Shown here in pieces: positions 23,841-35,892 of a stretch of DNA of 64,000 bases. The first letter of the stretch is position 1. The number at the start of each line of letters is the position of its first letter. The translations under genes were made by a program, and so were the position numbers. The notes under the pieces were generated by a model. The model was not told the DNA's origin. It did not search any database and saw nothing but the letters and a program-made list of their open reading frames with translations. The stretch is from Rhypophila decipiens (lineage: Eukaryota; Ascomycota; Sordariomycetes; Sordariales; Naviculisporaceae): positions 107,435 to 171,434 of the forward strand of contig MU858124.1 in NCBI GenBank assembly GCA_033297075.1, written 5' to 3'.

Positions 23841-25889
23841 ATGTGCTCAGACGCTGAACATTCCGTATACAGTCCTCTATCAGATCCTCGGAGCATCCGT
23901 ATTCTCGTCCTCAAGCCCGCTCTGCTCTTCAACGCGCCCATTCAGTGTTCGTTCCTGCCAATCACTCTCGCCCACGACGAACCAGAGCAAAATGAGGAAG
24001 AGCCGCAAGACTCTCAACACAGCTATGAAGCCCTATCCTACACCTGGGGAGCGCCCGAGGGAACGATGCCCGTCTCTTGTGATGGTCATACCCTCCTGAT
24101 CACGCCCAATTGCGAACAAGCCCTCCGGCACCTCCGTCTCAGATTTCGCCCGAGGAACCTCTGGGTCGATGCACTCTGTATCAACCAACAATCGCTGACC
24201 GAGAAGAACCACCAAGTCCCCATCATGGGCGAGATCTACCGCAGCGCTATCTGTGCCATCCTCTGGCTGGGCCCAAAGGAAGACCCGGAGCTGGTCAAAG
24301 TCCTACGCCACGCCCGTCGGTTCGGCCATCTCAGGAGGGCCTTTCGCCGAATGAAACCAGAGTCTCCACCATCTGGCTGGGGTGAGCAGCCAAACACCAA
24401 GTCCAACCTCCTAAACGAGAATGAACGCAACCGAATAGCCCGTCTCTGCGCGAACGAGTGGTTCAAGCGGATGTGGACTATCCAAGAGTTTCTGCTCTCT
24501 CGGTCGTCCCTGTTCCGCATGGGAGATGTAGAATGCTCGGCTGCAGACCTGTACAAGTATTACGCTCACGGCGGCAACATCATTGGCCGGGCCGACCTGG
24601 AACATTATCGAATGAGGAATGCGCTGGTCTGTTTTTCGCCACCCAAACTTGGAGAGGAGAGCAAGGCAAAAGAAATATTCACCATATTCCTTTACCAGAT
24701 CATCAAGCTTGGGGCGTGCAACAGGTCCACAGACGCCCGGGACAAGATTTACGCCATCTATGCCTACCTCAAGTCCCACTATCCGGACTTTGACCTGCCC
24801 GATGTCGACTACTCGAAGCCGGTGGCTCAGGTATATGAGCTCTTCACCAGGTCTATCATATCCCAGACCAAGGACCTCTGGATTCTCGAGATATCAAACC
24901 CATGGACACCGTCGACTGAGCAAGAAGGTTCCGAAACTCGAGACGAGGAAGCACTATTGCCGTCTTGGGTCCTCGACCTACGCCACCCGCAGCTCATCGG
25001 GTCTCTGTGGACCTCGTCGGAGCACCCCTGGCGCGTCTATATTTCTGCACGAGGAACATTCAATCCCTCAACTGCCAAACACGGCTCTGTCCAAGCCCAA
25101 CTACCCATCCGGGCCAGACGAATAGGCACAGTTACTGATATCAGCTCGAGGATGCCCTCTTGGGACCTCCTGTCATCGGATTGCACAGAGCAACGGACCG
25201 TCCAGGAAATCGATGCGGCTCGAACAGCATGTCTCTCCGAATGGAGCGCATTCGTCATCGACCTCGACGAGAAGAACGCCCAAGACGGGACCTACCTCTT
25301 CGCAATGGAGTCTCACACCGAAGAACTCGACTACCTCCGGCGAAGGCACGACGTTCTCGACCCGGAGACCATGACTATCGCCTCATTTGCAAAAAGGCCC
25401 TGGTGGTCTAAGCAGAAAAAGATTGAACGTTCCATCCGTGAGAGGCGCGAAAATGGACGGCCTGCGTTTGGGGATCCCGACGCGCATGATATGTGCGTTT
25501 TGTTTTCTTTCATTGAAGAGGAAGGGGGAATAGTTCGGCTGAGGCTGGGTGAGAGCCAGGGTGATGTTAGAGTCGGTGATGCGGTATACAAGGTCGAGGG
25601 TTGTAGATGGCCTGTTTTACTTAGGTCTGTCGGTCGAAATGAGAACGAAGGAGCAGGAAGAGAAGGCCAGCGTGGGAAAATGGGACCGAGAGATAAGAAC
25701 GGCCGTCGGCGACTGTTCTTTACGTTTGTGGGCAAGGTTCTCATGTATGATATGGCGAGGTCGAGGACCGGCAATTGGAAGAGGAAGTTATGGGAAAATA
25801 AGCTGGGCCGGGAGGATGTTGGTGACGGTGATGCCGAAGGACGAAACTTCCAAGCTGAGGTCGACTGGGTAGATGCTGTGCTGGTTTGA
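23841..25889 (+). CDS. HET-domain (heterokaryon incompatibility) protein
   Basis: This is a single exon of 682 residues. The HET domain spans roughly residues 60-260, with its hallmarks YEALSYTWG (62-70), LWVDALCINQ (107-116), MGEIYRSA (129-136) and WTIQEFLLSR, then DARDKIYAIYA further on. HET domains trigger growth arrest or cell death when unlike fungal individuals fuse, and the domain shares a TIR-like fold. The 350-residue C-terminal part has no domain I recognise. I chose the ATG at 23841 because the domain normally begins soon after the start; an in-frame ATG at 23694 would add 49 residues without recognisable content. No partner domain (NACHT, ankyrin) is fused. The gene stands in an accessory-looking stretch together with a STAND gene 10 kb away. 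Confidence 0.9.
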   Translation: MCSDAEHSVYSPLSDPRSIRILVLKPALLFNAPIQCSFLPITLAHDEPEQNEEEPQDSQHSYEALSYTWGAPEGTMPVSCDGHTLLITPNCEQALRHLRLRFRPRNLWVDALCINQQSLTEKNHQVPIMGEIYRSAICAILWLGPKEDPELVKVLRHARRFGHLRRAFRRMKPESPPSGWGEQPNTKSNLLNENERNRIARLCANEWFKRMWTIQEFLLSRSSLFRMGDVECSAADLYKYYAHGGNIIGRADLEHYRMRNALVCFSPPKLGEESKAKEIFTIFLYQIIKLGACNRSTDARDKIYAIYAYLKSHYPDFDLPDVDYSKPVAQVYELFTRSIISQTKDLWILEISNPWTPSTEQEGSETRDEEALLPSWVLDLRHPQLIGSLWTSSEHPWRVYISARGTFNPSTAKHGSVQAQLPIRARRIGTVTDISSRMPSWDLLSSDCTEQRTVQEIDAARTACLSEWSAFVIDLDEKNAQDGTYLFAMESHTEELDYLRRRHDVLDPETMTIASFAKRPWWSKQKKIERSIRERRENGRPAFGDPDAHDMCVLFSFIEEEGGIVRLRLGESQGDVRVGDAVYKVEGCRWPVLLRSVGRNENEGAGREGQRGKMGPRDKNGRRRLFFTFVGKVLMYDMARSRTGNWKRKLWENKLGREDVGDGDAEGRNFQAEVDWVDAVLV

Positions 25890-27261
25890 GACTGGGGATT
25901 CTGTCCCTTGTTCTGGTTTGGACACCGGATGTCGGAACATAGAAACAAAGTACCTGGTGCCGTTGTAGCAAATATTTACTTGCCTGGGTACCTTCCGCAT
26001 CTATCTCTAAGGTGGGGGGCTTATGGCGCCAGAGCTTGACCGACCGCCTACCTGTTCATCGATTCGAACCTAAGAAGCCCCAGTCCCGTCATGAGACTAT
26101 CACAGTCGGAAGGCGCGCACTTGTTCCTGCTGCCAACTGACACAACGCCCCATTTTTGCACTCGTTGACGGGGACGTTGCCCGCTAGTATCGATACTACA
26201 ACCCTCCCAACCTGAAGGTCAGATGCTAATACATGTGTTCCTTGGCAGTACTCTGCCTTCTTATGCATTGTATTTGCAAAAGTAGCCAGCCGTTTGTGGT
26301 ATTGTATTGTTAGGATAATTCTTTTATTTAGTAATCTTTCCGTTTCGCCGGGAGAGTCCGAGGTAAGCATATAGAGTCAGCGGTGGGTCATGTCCGATAC
26401 AGGCGGAATTAACCAAGTCAGAAAGTGACTGGAACGGTTCGTCCAATACTCGTACGTACATGGAAACTCCGCAGTGCAGAGTCAGGGGTATGGATCGTTT
26501 CAATGCTTTCTGGCTACCCCGTACTGGGGTAGATCCGTTCCTCCGGGATCTAGCACAACCTGACCCAGGACTCTACCTAGGTACCTCCAGCGTCCGGAGA
26601 TTTTTGGGATTGCTACCAGCATTGTGGTTATCTCTGTTGCCCGGCATATGCTGCTCTTAGGGGCCTTTGTGACCGAGATTTGATATTCCTTCAAACGGAC
26701 GCTAATGCAGTCCTTTCGATATCACCTGAACTGTGAACCAGTCTGTGAACCAAGCAGGATATCCGTACCATTGTTTGTAATATCAAACGTAACTGTGGTG
26801 AGCCAAGCCGTAAGGTCGTAACTATGTCGTTTGCCCGCCATATCCTCTTGATCGGGATGAGTTGATAGGCTCTGCTGACCTGTGTAGGATGTTTTATCAG
26901 CTGGGACCGGTGCCCCATTCTTTGTGACATGTATATATCATGCTTCGCCTTGTATTGAAAACACGGCACTCTTACAAGTAAACATGAAGTGTAGAGTTCC
27001 TCTCGTATACAGTCCACATATTGGCGAAAGACGTCACGCTGAACTTGGAACCAATAGTAAATATTAGAAATTGCAATAATCTATACTGTCAAGTGAAACA
27101 TCCACCCAATAAATGTTAAAAATGGCAAGAATCTAGATTGTCAAGTGAAAGATCCACCCAAGACAAATACCCAACCGCGGCGATGAAAAGATTATCTATC
27201 CAACTTGTCCAAGCGCCGCCGTAAATCCATCTTTGCCTCCCAAGGGATCTCTTTGCCCACC
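25890..27261. other. Intergenic, 1.4 kb
   Basis: This lies between the convergent ends of the HET gene and the NRPS-like gene. Near its right end there are two imperfect copies of a roughly 50-base unit (listed separately). A GATTCGAACC string near 26061 looks like a tRNA B box, but no cloverleaf forms around it. No gene is supported. Confidence 0.5.
27063..27163. repeat. Imperfect direct duplication, about 52-base period
   Basis: Two neighbouring copies share TGTCAAGTGAAA followed by ATCCACCCA, with about 52 bases between like positions (near 27087 and 27139). The copies are diverged and AT-rich between the shared cores. They lie 100 bases beyond the stop codon of the NRPS-like gene, so in its 3' UTR or terminator. 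Confidence 0.6.
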
Positions 27262-30200
27262 CTAAAAGTTCCACTGCCGGCACCAATTCATCATCAACTC
27301 GGGCGTGACAGCCTTCATATGCGCCATGGTGGGACTGTAACTCTTGGTCCGGTCAACATCCATAGCGACATACCCATGCCCCTTCTTCGAAGCCATGGCC
27401 CAAGCACGATAAGTATCCAACAGCTTGACACCAGGGTTCTCATTGACATCTTCCGTCTCAGTGGCACTCTTTTCCAGCTCTTGAACCCACTCGTCAAGCG
27501 GAACAACCTTTTTAATTCTCTCCCCATAAAACTCCCTCACGGCGGGAATCATCTCCTTCCATTCCACATGCTTTGGATTGATCCCATGGAAATACCCATT
27601 CACTTTGTCGATATCGACCTGCTGGGTGATGCCGCTTACTTCGAGCACCATGCTCGCGATCCCCTCCATGGGGACCCAGTCGATGGTGGTCATTTGGCCC
27701 AGGTCAGAGGGCAAAACACCCATGTAGACCGACGAAGCAATGATGCTCGGCAGCCATTCCTGCTTGTTCCAGCAGCCCTTCTCGGAACTTGGCCCACCGA
27801 TCTGTCCGACGCGAATGATTTCCGTGGGGACGCCGCTGACTTCCGAGGCCTTGTTCAAGACGAGACAGCTCACCAGCTTGGAGCGTCCGTAGCCGCCGGC
27901 TGAAATGTCGAGTCGGTCGAGTCGTTTCTCCGGGACGGGGTAGTTCTCATGCCACTTGTCGACCGAGGCAATGGACGAGATGAAGATGATGGGGACACGC
28001 TTGGCAGCTTTGTTGCTGAAATCAGCTAGGTTCCTGACACCGTGGATATGGGGCTCAAAGGACTCGACGGGCATGTTGAAGTTGACTGGCCACTGGTTGT
28101 GGATCACACGGTCAACCTGGGTGAGCAGACGGTCGTACATGACCTTCTCGAGGCCCAGGTCGGATCGTCCCAGATCGGCGTGGAGGAACTTTACTTTGCT
28201 AAAGTCGGTGGACAGACCCCGCAAAGCGTTGGATTTGGCCTGGCGAGGATGGGCTTCTGTTCTGCGGTTTAGGCAGATGATCTTTTTGACTCGTGGTGAC
28301 GTGATGCACTGATCTAGGAGATAAGATCCCAAGGCGCCAGTCGTGCCGGTGATGAGGACGGTCTGGTCGGCATCAAGTGGTGCTGGCTTGTTGGGGTTGG
28401 GGGGCGGGAAGTCCTGTGTGTATTTGTCGAGGAGAAAGCGCATGGCATCTTGCTCCTGGCCTGTCTCGATCTCGTTCTCACCGCTGTCGGCTGCCGGCCC
28501 GTTGGAAAGGTCTTGGCTGCCCTTGCGTACGACAGAGAAGAGGTAGAATGCCAGCCGGCGGGGGGTGGGATTGCCATAAATGACGCGTGTGGCCACGGCG
28601 GACGACTCGACATAGATGCCACATGCCTCGAGACCCTTGCGGATGAGACGTGAGGCGTTGATGACTTGCATAGAGTCGACTCCGGCACTGAAGAAGTCCG
28701 TGTCAGGGTCGAGCTTGGGCGCATTGAGAGAGATCTCAAAGAGGCTCTGTATCGACTCGGTCAACGAGTTCCGCGAGGTTAGATCCAGCTTGGGAGCGAC
28801 GGGGTGAGTGACACCGCCCTCTTGGGCATAGAATTTGTCAATCTCGTCCTTGTACATGCGAATCGTTCCCTTGCGCTGGATTGTGCCTTTACCAGCACGC
28901 AGGAAGGGCTTCTTGGGGTCTGAGAGCATGATGAATTGCCGACCAATTTGGCCATGGGCGACCGTCTCCTTGTTGGCCTTTACAACGACGGGCCACACAT
29001 CATCAATGAATGCCTTCGTCTCCTTCTCATCCTTGGGCTGCTCCACCGGTTCAATGATGAGGGCCGGCATGAACTTGTCCGAGCCTACAACGATGGCGCC
29101 CTTGACCTTTGGATGTCCCATGACAAGTTCCTCAATCCGAACGGGATTCAACTTCTCACCGTTGGAAAAGACGATGATATTGTCAGCGCGACCACAAAAG
29201 ATCCAGTGGTCTTTGAGCGTGGGATGGGGTTTGTACAGATCCTTGGTGCTGTACTCTTTGAGGTTGGGAAAGGTGTAGAAGAATCCCTGATGTCCCGGCT
29301 CCTTGTCCTTGCGAACAATGACCTGCTCAAAGACACCTTCTTCATCCGTCTTGCGCCAGTCACAGCCAAAAAGGTCCGAGTTGAAGATGAAATACTGCCA
29401 GAGGTTTTCGTGTTCTTGCCAGTAAATCGGGAATGGTGCAAATCTGTGATGCGAATAACAAAGTCAGCTCATGTCATCTGAGTTCAACGTGCAAAGTTGG
29501 AGGACGTACTCGGTGGCAGCAATAAAGTTCATTAGCTTGATTCCCTTCTTGACCAAGAGATGTCCAGATTCTGGAGCCAAATTACCGCCGCCAAAACCAA
29601 CAAAGCTCAGCTTCTTCAAAATGTTAATTGCCTTGTCGTCTTGGCTCATCTCCTCTAGAGTAGCAGGAGGCAGGATCACCGAGTCGCAATCGTTGTGCTT
29701 CAAGCAGTCGAGAATCATGTCTGGTGCAATCGGGCGGTCTGGAATGCCAAGTGCGACCGGCATGTCATAATAGTGAACGAGGACAAGAGAAAGGTACATG
29801 CCAGCTGCATGGTAAAGGGGCACTGTAAAGCAAGCTGGTTAGATTCCAAAGTTACCATGGACTCAGCGCAGACGACACTTTACTTGGCAGAAACATCCTC
29901 TTGGACTTTCTGGGCATCTCGGCAATCATGTACTTGTACCCGTTCCACTCGCCGATGCTCTTGTCATGGAATTTGTCTCCAATCGCCATCATGCCCTGTT
30001 TTGCGACAATTGGCTTGGGCAAGCCGGTAGTGCCGCTGGTATGGAGCAACAGCAACGGATCCCATTCGGCCTGCTCAAAGGTCTTGTTGTAAGGGAATGG
30101 CTCTACCTTGTCGGCGTAGAACCAGTCGTCGAAAGGCAATGCCACAATGGCACGCATATCGCGTTCCTGAAGCCATGGTGAGACAAGGGAGGAGAATGAG

Positions 30201-30601
30201 GTGTCGAAGACGATGAAGTGGCAGTGAGTGAGCTCGAAGAGGTTGAGCTGTCCTTCTTGAGAATTACGGGGCGAGATGAAGAGGGCTTGATAACCCGCCT
30301 TGACGGCTGCGAGGGCGAATGCTTGGTATCGAGCATCGTTGGGGCCGAGGTAGGCGACGGTTGGGAACGTGTTCGGCTCTGGCTCGCCACCGATCTTGAT
30401 GATCTTGTGTGCGGTGAGGTTGACTGCGTTGGCCGCTTGGGCGTAGGTGATGGCTTTCCAGCCGTCCTTTGGGTTGGAGCTACACGGGACGGAAAGCCAT
30501 TCTCTGTCAGGAGTGGTGGCTGCTCTGGCATCGAGGATGTCGACCATCAGGCGGCGGCCATAGTTGGCCTTCTCGCCAATGGTTGCCTCGATGTTGACCA
30601 T
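27262..30601 (-). CDS. NRPS-like enzyme, adenylation-thiolation-reductase (A-T-R)
   Basis: Three exons read right to left: 30601-29884, 29822-29510, 29443-27262, giving 1070 residues. The A domain activates a carboxylic acid as acyl-AMP: core motif LLLLHTSGTTGLPKP at 183-197, FIAATE, GRADNIIVFSNGEK, and the A10 lysine region GKGTIQRKGT. The thiolation domain carries FFSAGVDSMQ with Ser601 for phosphopantetheine. The C-terminal thioester reductase has the Rossmann motif TGTTGALG near 709-717 and the Tyr-x3-Lys pair at 862/866 (YGRSK), so it should release the acid as an aldehyde or alcohol using NADPH. With no condensation domain, it acts on a single acid rather than making a peptide. This is the layout of fungal carboxylic-acid-reductase-like and aminoadipate-reductase-like enzymes; the small A domain resembles the former. 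The substrate cannot be read by eye. A MATE transporter lies 2 kb upstream on the same strand. Confidence 0.93.
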
Positions 30602-32581
30602 TCTGATGAATACTGGGGAGTCTTGGGTGCGTCAAGTGTAATCAACTGTCGACTGTGGGAATAATGCGTTGTATAGCTAGACAGCAGGCGTACAAGATGT
30701 TTGAGCGTGTACTGTGGATGAGATGTCACCTCTTGGAAGGCAGGCAGGTTTCGAAGGTGTCGTTGTGATGGTAGAACAAACTGTGATGTAGTGTGCAGAT
30801 GAGTCTAAATCCCCGGACCTCTTCCACGGGGTCTGAACGCATTCTTATACCTGACGGTGAATCTGTCCGTCGTTGCGCTACTCTAGTCTACCCGACGGAT
30901 GGAACGGCTACGGGCATAAGGTCGAGACACACATTAGTCTGAGACAGCAGAATCTACCGGCTCGACAAAGTCTGATAAGAACCTTGACATCATGGTCCAG
31001 TAACCAGCCATGCAAGATTGTGCTTGTTGCTCACTAAGACGTTGGCCGGCCCGGTGCCGGTGTGAGTGGGTTCTCACCCGAGGCATTTCCGAATTGGGAT
31101 GGAAACAAGGAGCATGGAGTGATATGACTGGTCGAAGACGTATTGGCTCAATCGGAGGGAGGATCGGGGACGGGAATGGCATTATCTCGGCTTCTGTTTG
31201 AAGTGTGTGGACCGTGGAACGGGCGGTCCGGCAGGGCAGAGATGCAGCAGTTCGGACATTGTTTCCGCGACATTTCCATCCCCACATGTGCGCCGGGAGA
31301 TCGGATGCAACGAAAACCATCAGGCTTTCTCCCAGGATGACTGCAGTTCTCCTGTTCAGATCAAACCTGATGGCTTCCAGTTCCATCCTTGCTTTCTCAA
31401 CGAGTGATCTGAACTTCTCAAATTCGCTGTCCGAGCAAAGAGCGAAATGAACGATGCGTATCAAAGATCGGCCGTTACACGGTTACAGTCGCCAAGACTT
31501 CCGAATACCCTCACTGAAGCCGAATACGCACATGCATACTTACGATCTTCCTCTCATGACCCGTCCATCTTCCGGCAATTATATCTTGCCCAACATCCCA
31601 GATGAACTCCACGATAATGCTCTCAATCTCGGCGAATGCAAATGAAAAACCAAAGCCTCAACGATCACCGCCCTATGCCCGGATATTCCGATACAGGATG
31701 GTCCCAGTGCACGACATCGCCCATCCCGGGAACATTCGAACATACATCTGAAAGCCGAACCAAATATCGCGCGTCAGCTTGTACAGCAGGCACACACACA
31801 ACCCATGTTGAATTTATATGTATGTATGCATGCCATGCATGTTACTGCACCTTACCCACGTCAGGCTGCATGATGTGCCGACAAGCTCCCAAACATGCAC
31901 TGTATAATAGTGGAGAACTGGCCGAGGAATGTTTCAACTGTCAGATTTTGATATGTAATACCATAATTACGTCTTGCCGAGGTGGGAAACTCGCAACATT
32001 TGACATATCGACGAGTCAATGACATGTTGAAGTTTGTATCGTAACATGCAGCTCAATCAAATAAGTCTCTATCCGATTGTCCATGAATGATGATGCCGTG
32101 ACTAATCTGCATTAGTAATGGACGTAAATGACAATCACAGCGTTAGAAGAGGCTCATACACAAAGCATGTCATCTTTTCGACGTCGATTACATCGATTCA
32201 AATCACCCTTGTTCTCCTTTCCATAGTCAGCGTAAATGCACGCCTGCCTTTTTATATAATCAGTGGTGAACAGGGTGAGAAGTAATATTGATTTGTGTAT
32301 TCACGTCTTATTCCCCTACTATAATGATGAACAGATCAACACAGAGCCACTTGAGCACACCATAGAGGCTTCGTTAATCATCACATGTCTCATTAAATCA
32401 TGACAACTAACTACTAAAACAAGCCAAAGAAGACGTTTACAAAGACTCTTACAACCTAACCATGGATGATATGCATCAAGACTCCCATTCATGTGCGTTA
32501 GAGACCCCCAAAGACTAGACAACTTCCAAAAATGTCCATCCTCCTTCATGCCAGAAAGCTATCACGTGGAAAGGGAACTAC
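30602..32581. other. Intergenic between NRPS-like and MATE genes
   Basis: This 2-kb stretch holds the NRPS-like promoter (right of 30601) and the MATE 3' flank. A minus-strand frame at 30934-31464 (176 codons) begins with a helix-like Glu/Arg-rich segment but turns to compositionally odd sequence, so I do not call it a gene. An ATGT/ATGC-rich simple patch lies near 31820-31845. Confidence 0.5.
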
Positions 32582-34719
32582 TCATGGCTCGTTGCCCCCT
32601 TTCAACTCCTGGTTGGAAACATCCTCAGAGCGCAATCTCGCCTCCGCCTGCGCAGCCGCAATATCCCAGTCGGAATGGTAAAGATACGTCAACTCCAAAG
32701 CAGAAACAACAGCCAAGCCAGCAACAAGACCAGCCCAGAGGCCGCTCAGCTCCCACCGAAGCCAGAATGCTGTCGACAGCGAAACAGGCAGTGCCACCAT
32801 GTAGTACGAGAACAGGTTGGCGTACCCACCAATGGCTTGTCTACCCAGTCCACGGAGTATTCCATGGGAGACGGCTGCCAAAGAATCAAAAATCTGCATC
32901 ACAGCGCAGACTAGGATGACACGGGACGCGATGTCGATGACTGACTTGTCGTCTGTGAACACCCCCGGGAGTATTCTGCGCAGTGTCACAAAGAGAGTCA
33001 GGTTAAACGTGCCCACCACAAAGGCCGCCACAATCGCGACCTTGGCTGTTTTTCTTGCCGCATCACTCAAGTTCGCGCCGATCAGGTTCGCTACTCGGGT
33101 CGAGGTAGCGATGGCCAAAGGGAAGGGGATGTTGAAGCTGGTGGAGGTGAGAGTAACGAGAATACTCTGCGCAGCAAGGCTAGCGGTGCCGAACTGGCCT
33201 GCTGAAATGGTAAGGATCTCAAGTACAGAGAACTGAGCCTCGATCATGATCATTCCTGGCAGGGCCAGCTTGATCATTGGTCCTGTTGAGGCAAAGTAAC
33301 GTTAGTAGACTGCTCATAACACAAGAGACTCTCCAGGAAGGTACGCCATTTACTCACCCCAATTTCTGAATGCCTTCCGGCTGAGGCCATCCCAGCATTG
33401 CATCCCGTCCCAGAACCTCACATACACGACCACCAACAAAGGCAACAAGTTCTGGGTAATCGCCATGGCTGTAGCAGCACCCGCAAACCCCCAGTGGAAC
33501 TTGAAAACGAATAGCCAGTTCAAGAAGAAGCTCAATGGGGCACCTATAACCAAAGCGTAGGTTGTGGCATGGAACAATCCTTGGGACTGGACAAAGCGCT
33601 TTGCGCTCTCGAGCGCCGCAACCCCAGGCATGCCCAGAATAAGGAATCTCAGGAACAAGGCCGCCATTGAAGCTGTCTCTTCTCCAGGGACAAGGGCGCG
33701 TAGGATCGGCTCCGAGAACCACCAGAGAACAGCAATTGGGATCATGAGCATCCAGAGTAGCCACGTCATCCGTTGAGCCTGGAGCCCAACGAGATGCTTA
33801 TGGCCAGATCCGTAGGCTTGGGCACAGAGGGTATCAAGGCAAGTGGCGAGGCCTTGGACGGGCACATAGCAGGTTATACTGGCGGTCATGGTAGCCACTG
33901 AAACGCAAGGTTAGCAATCTGACAAAGTCCTCGGGCAAGAAAACTGGACTTACGATTCACAGCAGCCAACTCCACCATCCCCAACCGGCCCACGGTCAAA
34001 ACACTTCCAATAGTCACCGAGTAATGCAGCAGAAACGTGACAATCAGCGGCGCCGAGTACTTGATCAAGGTAATGGCCTCTCGCTGCCAGGTGGTCTTAA
34101 CAGCCTGAGCAGCCACAGCTTCCTCGAATCGCTCATGTATTACCTCGGGCGGAGGAGTCGCGGCCTCTGCTCGATCTCCATAATCATAAGAGCCGTTGAT
34201 CAAGGGTGTCGTCTCTTGTGGGTTTTCCTCGTGGTCTCTCGTTCTTGTGCTGAACATCTGTCGATATACCTGCTCGACCATGCTCTCCCTCCGATGTCTC
34301 GGCTCGGTGATCTTCTGCGGGATGAGGTCGTTGTCGCGCAAGAGGTCAATTTCGGCTCGGAGAGATTCCTCGACTTCGTGTGGGTTCGGGACTGGACGGT
34401 CCATACCCTGAATCGGGATCGTGGAGTAGCCCATACCGAAAGCTACTCCATTGGGGTGGAATGCAAGCTTCGCATCGACGACGCGTTGTGATTCTCTGGC
34501 TGTGGAATCAGAGTCGGAAAGTAATGCCGACTCATCGCGGGCATCGTCGTCCCCGGATTCGGAGGAACATTCTGCAATGTCTCTGCAGAGGATTTCGCGA
34601 GCAATTGGTGATGTGGAGATAAATGACGGCGGTAGAGGTAAAGAGTCGGGCATCATGTGTGCCAAGATCGACTCACGACGACCTCCGGGTCGGTCGTGGA
34701 TGTCTTGTGGTTGAGACAT
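32582..34719 (-). CDS. MATE-family multidrug/toxin extrusion transporter
   Basis: Three exons read right to left: 34719-33954, 33897-33358, 33282-32582, giving 668 residues. A long acidic, Ser- and Glu-rich cytosolic N-terminus (about 220 residues, with a dileucine-like TPLING segment) precedes about twelve hydrophobic spans. The MatE repeats are recognisable: LCAQAYGSG in the first half and the equivalent SHGILRGLGRQAIGGYAN in the second, with the usual PGM and ALP pieces at span starts. MATE proteins export small organic molecules by cation antiport. The long N-terminal tail is shared with fungal relatives such as yeast Erc1. An in-frame ATG at 34995 would add 92 residues that read like 5' UTR, so I prefer 34719. 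Its position next to the NRPS-like gene suggests export of that enzyme's product, though MATE genes also occur alone. Confidence 0.93.
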
Positions 34720-35892
34720 TAGGACACTCGGAATATCTTTTCGAATATGTCGGTGCCAAGGTTGTTGGATTGTGTCACGATGTGTCTGGGGTTGAGTAGG
34801 GAGATAGCAAGTCCGGTGTTGATCAAGAGAAACATTCGAGGAAAGGATGCTCACAACTGCCCGCCAAGGACGACGTCCTTGTAAATAGGGAAGGAAGCGG
34901 TGAGGCGCACACCAAGTGCGACCTCTGACGACACCGATGCAGTCCGCGAGCCAAATGACATAAACAACAAGATAAGGACTCTCAAAAAATTTCATTCAGA
35001 CCGCCCTAGCAAACCCTTATCTCTGGTGTGACATACAAGACACCCCGCTGCTTTACCGGTTCTGCAGGATCGACGTCGATGCGGGAAGCCGAGAGATATG
35101 GCACTATCCCGGTCGGGTGGGGAAGCGGGGGAAGCTGTTAGCGCCTTAGCGCTTACATCCCCGCGCCGCATACGATGGTGGCAGGCAACCAACAGGGTCT
35201 GACAATCGCCGATCAATGACGACAGCATGCACCTTGGCACCGTTTGACGTGAAGATAACTGGAAGGAATGACCACAACACCACCTTCTCAGCTTCGTAGA
35301 ATTTTGAAATTTTATGCATAAAGGACCCTCCACCAACACAAACATCACCAATCAACTGGCCAATCCATTATCTTTGGGTGTTGCACAGCCGGTCATGGAA
35401 GGTTCATGAAATCCTTTATTTGGGTGTGCTCATGTAAACAAAATGTCATTTGAACCCTTCACTACGAATTACCACACATTTTGCGGCCTGGCAAATGGTT
35501 GACGTTCTCCTGCAGCGTTCACATGTGAGACCGGAGGGGTTGCTCCCGAAATCACAACAGATCGAGGTGGCCGGCCACCATTTGACTGTGCTCACTGTGG
35601 AGCGAAGCCTGTTACCCTTCTCGTGACTTGTCATGGAGATGGGGAGTTTCCTGGAGCCAGATGATCAGTTAAGATTTCCCTCTATTTTGAGGTTGAGCAC
35701 AGTTGTGGTTGCATATACAAATGGTGCAACGACTAATCGACGATAGCTTCCCAGGGGTAGCTCTGCCAGTTCAACAATGATAGGAGTGACTAGATGACAG
35801 AACTCATATTATAATTATAGGGATTAACATCGATTTAATCTCATATTCGAAGTTTTCTGTCCGTCAATAGTTCAAAACGTTTGGGCAGGCGA
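34720..35892. other. Intergenic, 1.2 kb
   Basis: This is the promoter of the MATE gene (left) and the 3' flank of the interrupted STAND gene (right). Short frames only; no gene is supported. Confidence 0.5.

Noticed and set aside
26055..26080. GATTCGAACC, resembling a tRNA B box on the minus strand
   Set aside because: The flanking bases do not form a T stem or an acceptor stem, and no A box lies at the right distance.
30934..31464. 176-codon minus-strand frame between the NRPS-like and MATE genes
   Set aside because: Only its first third looks protein-like; there is no domain, no neighbouring exon and no family I recognise.
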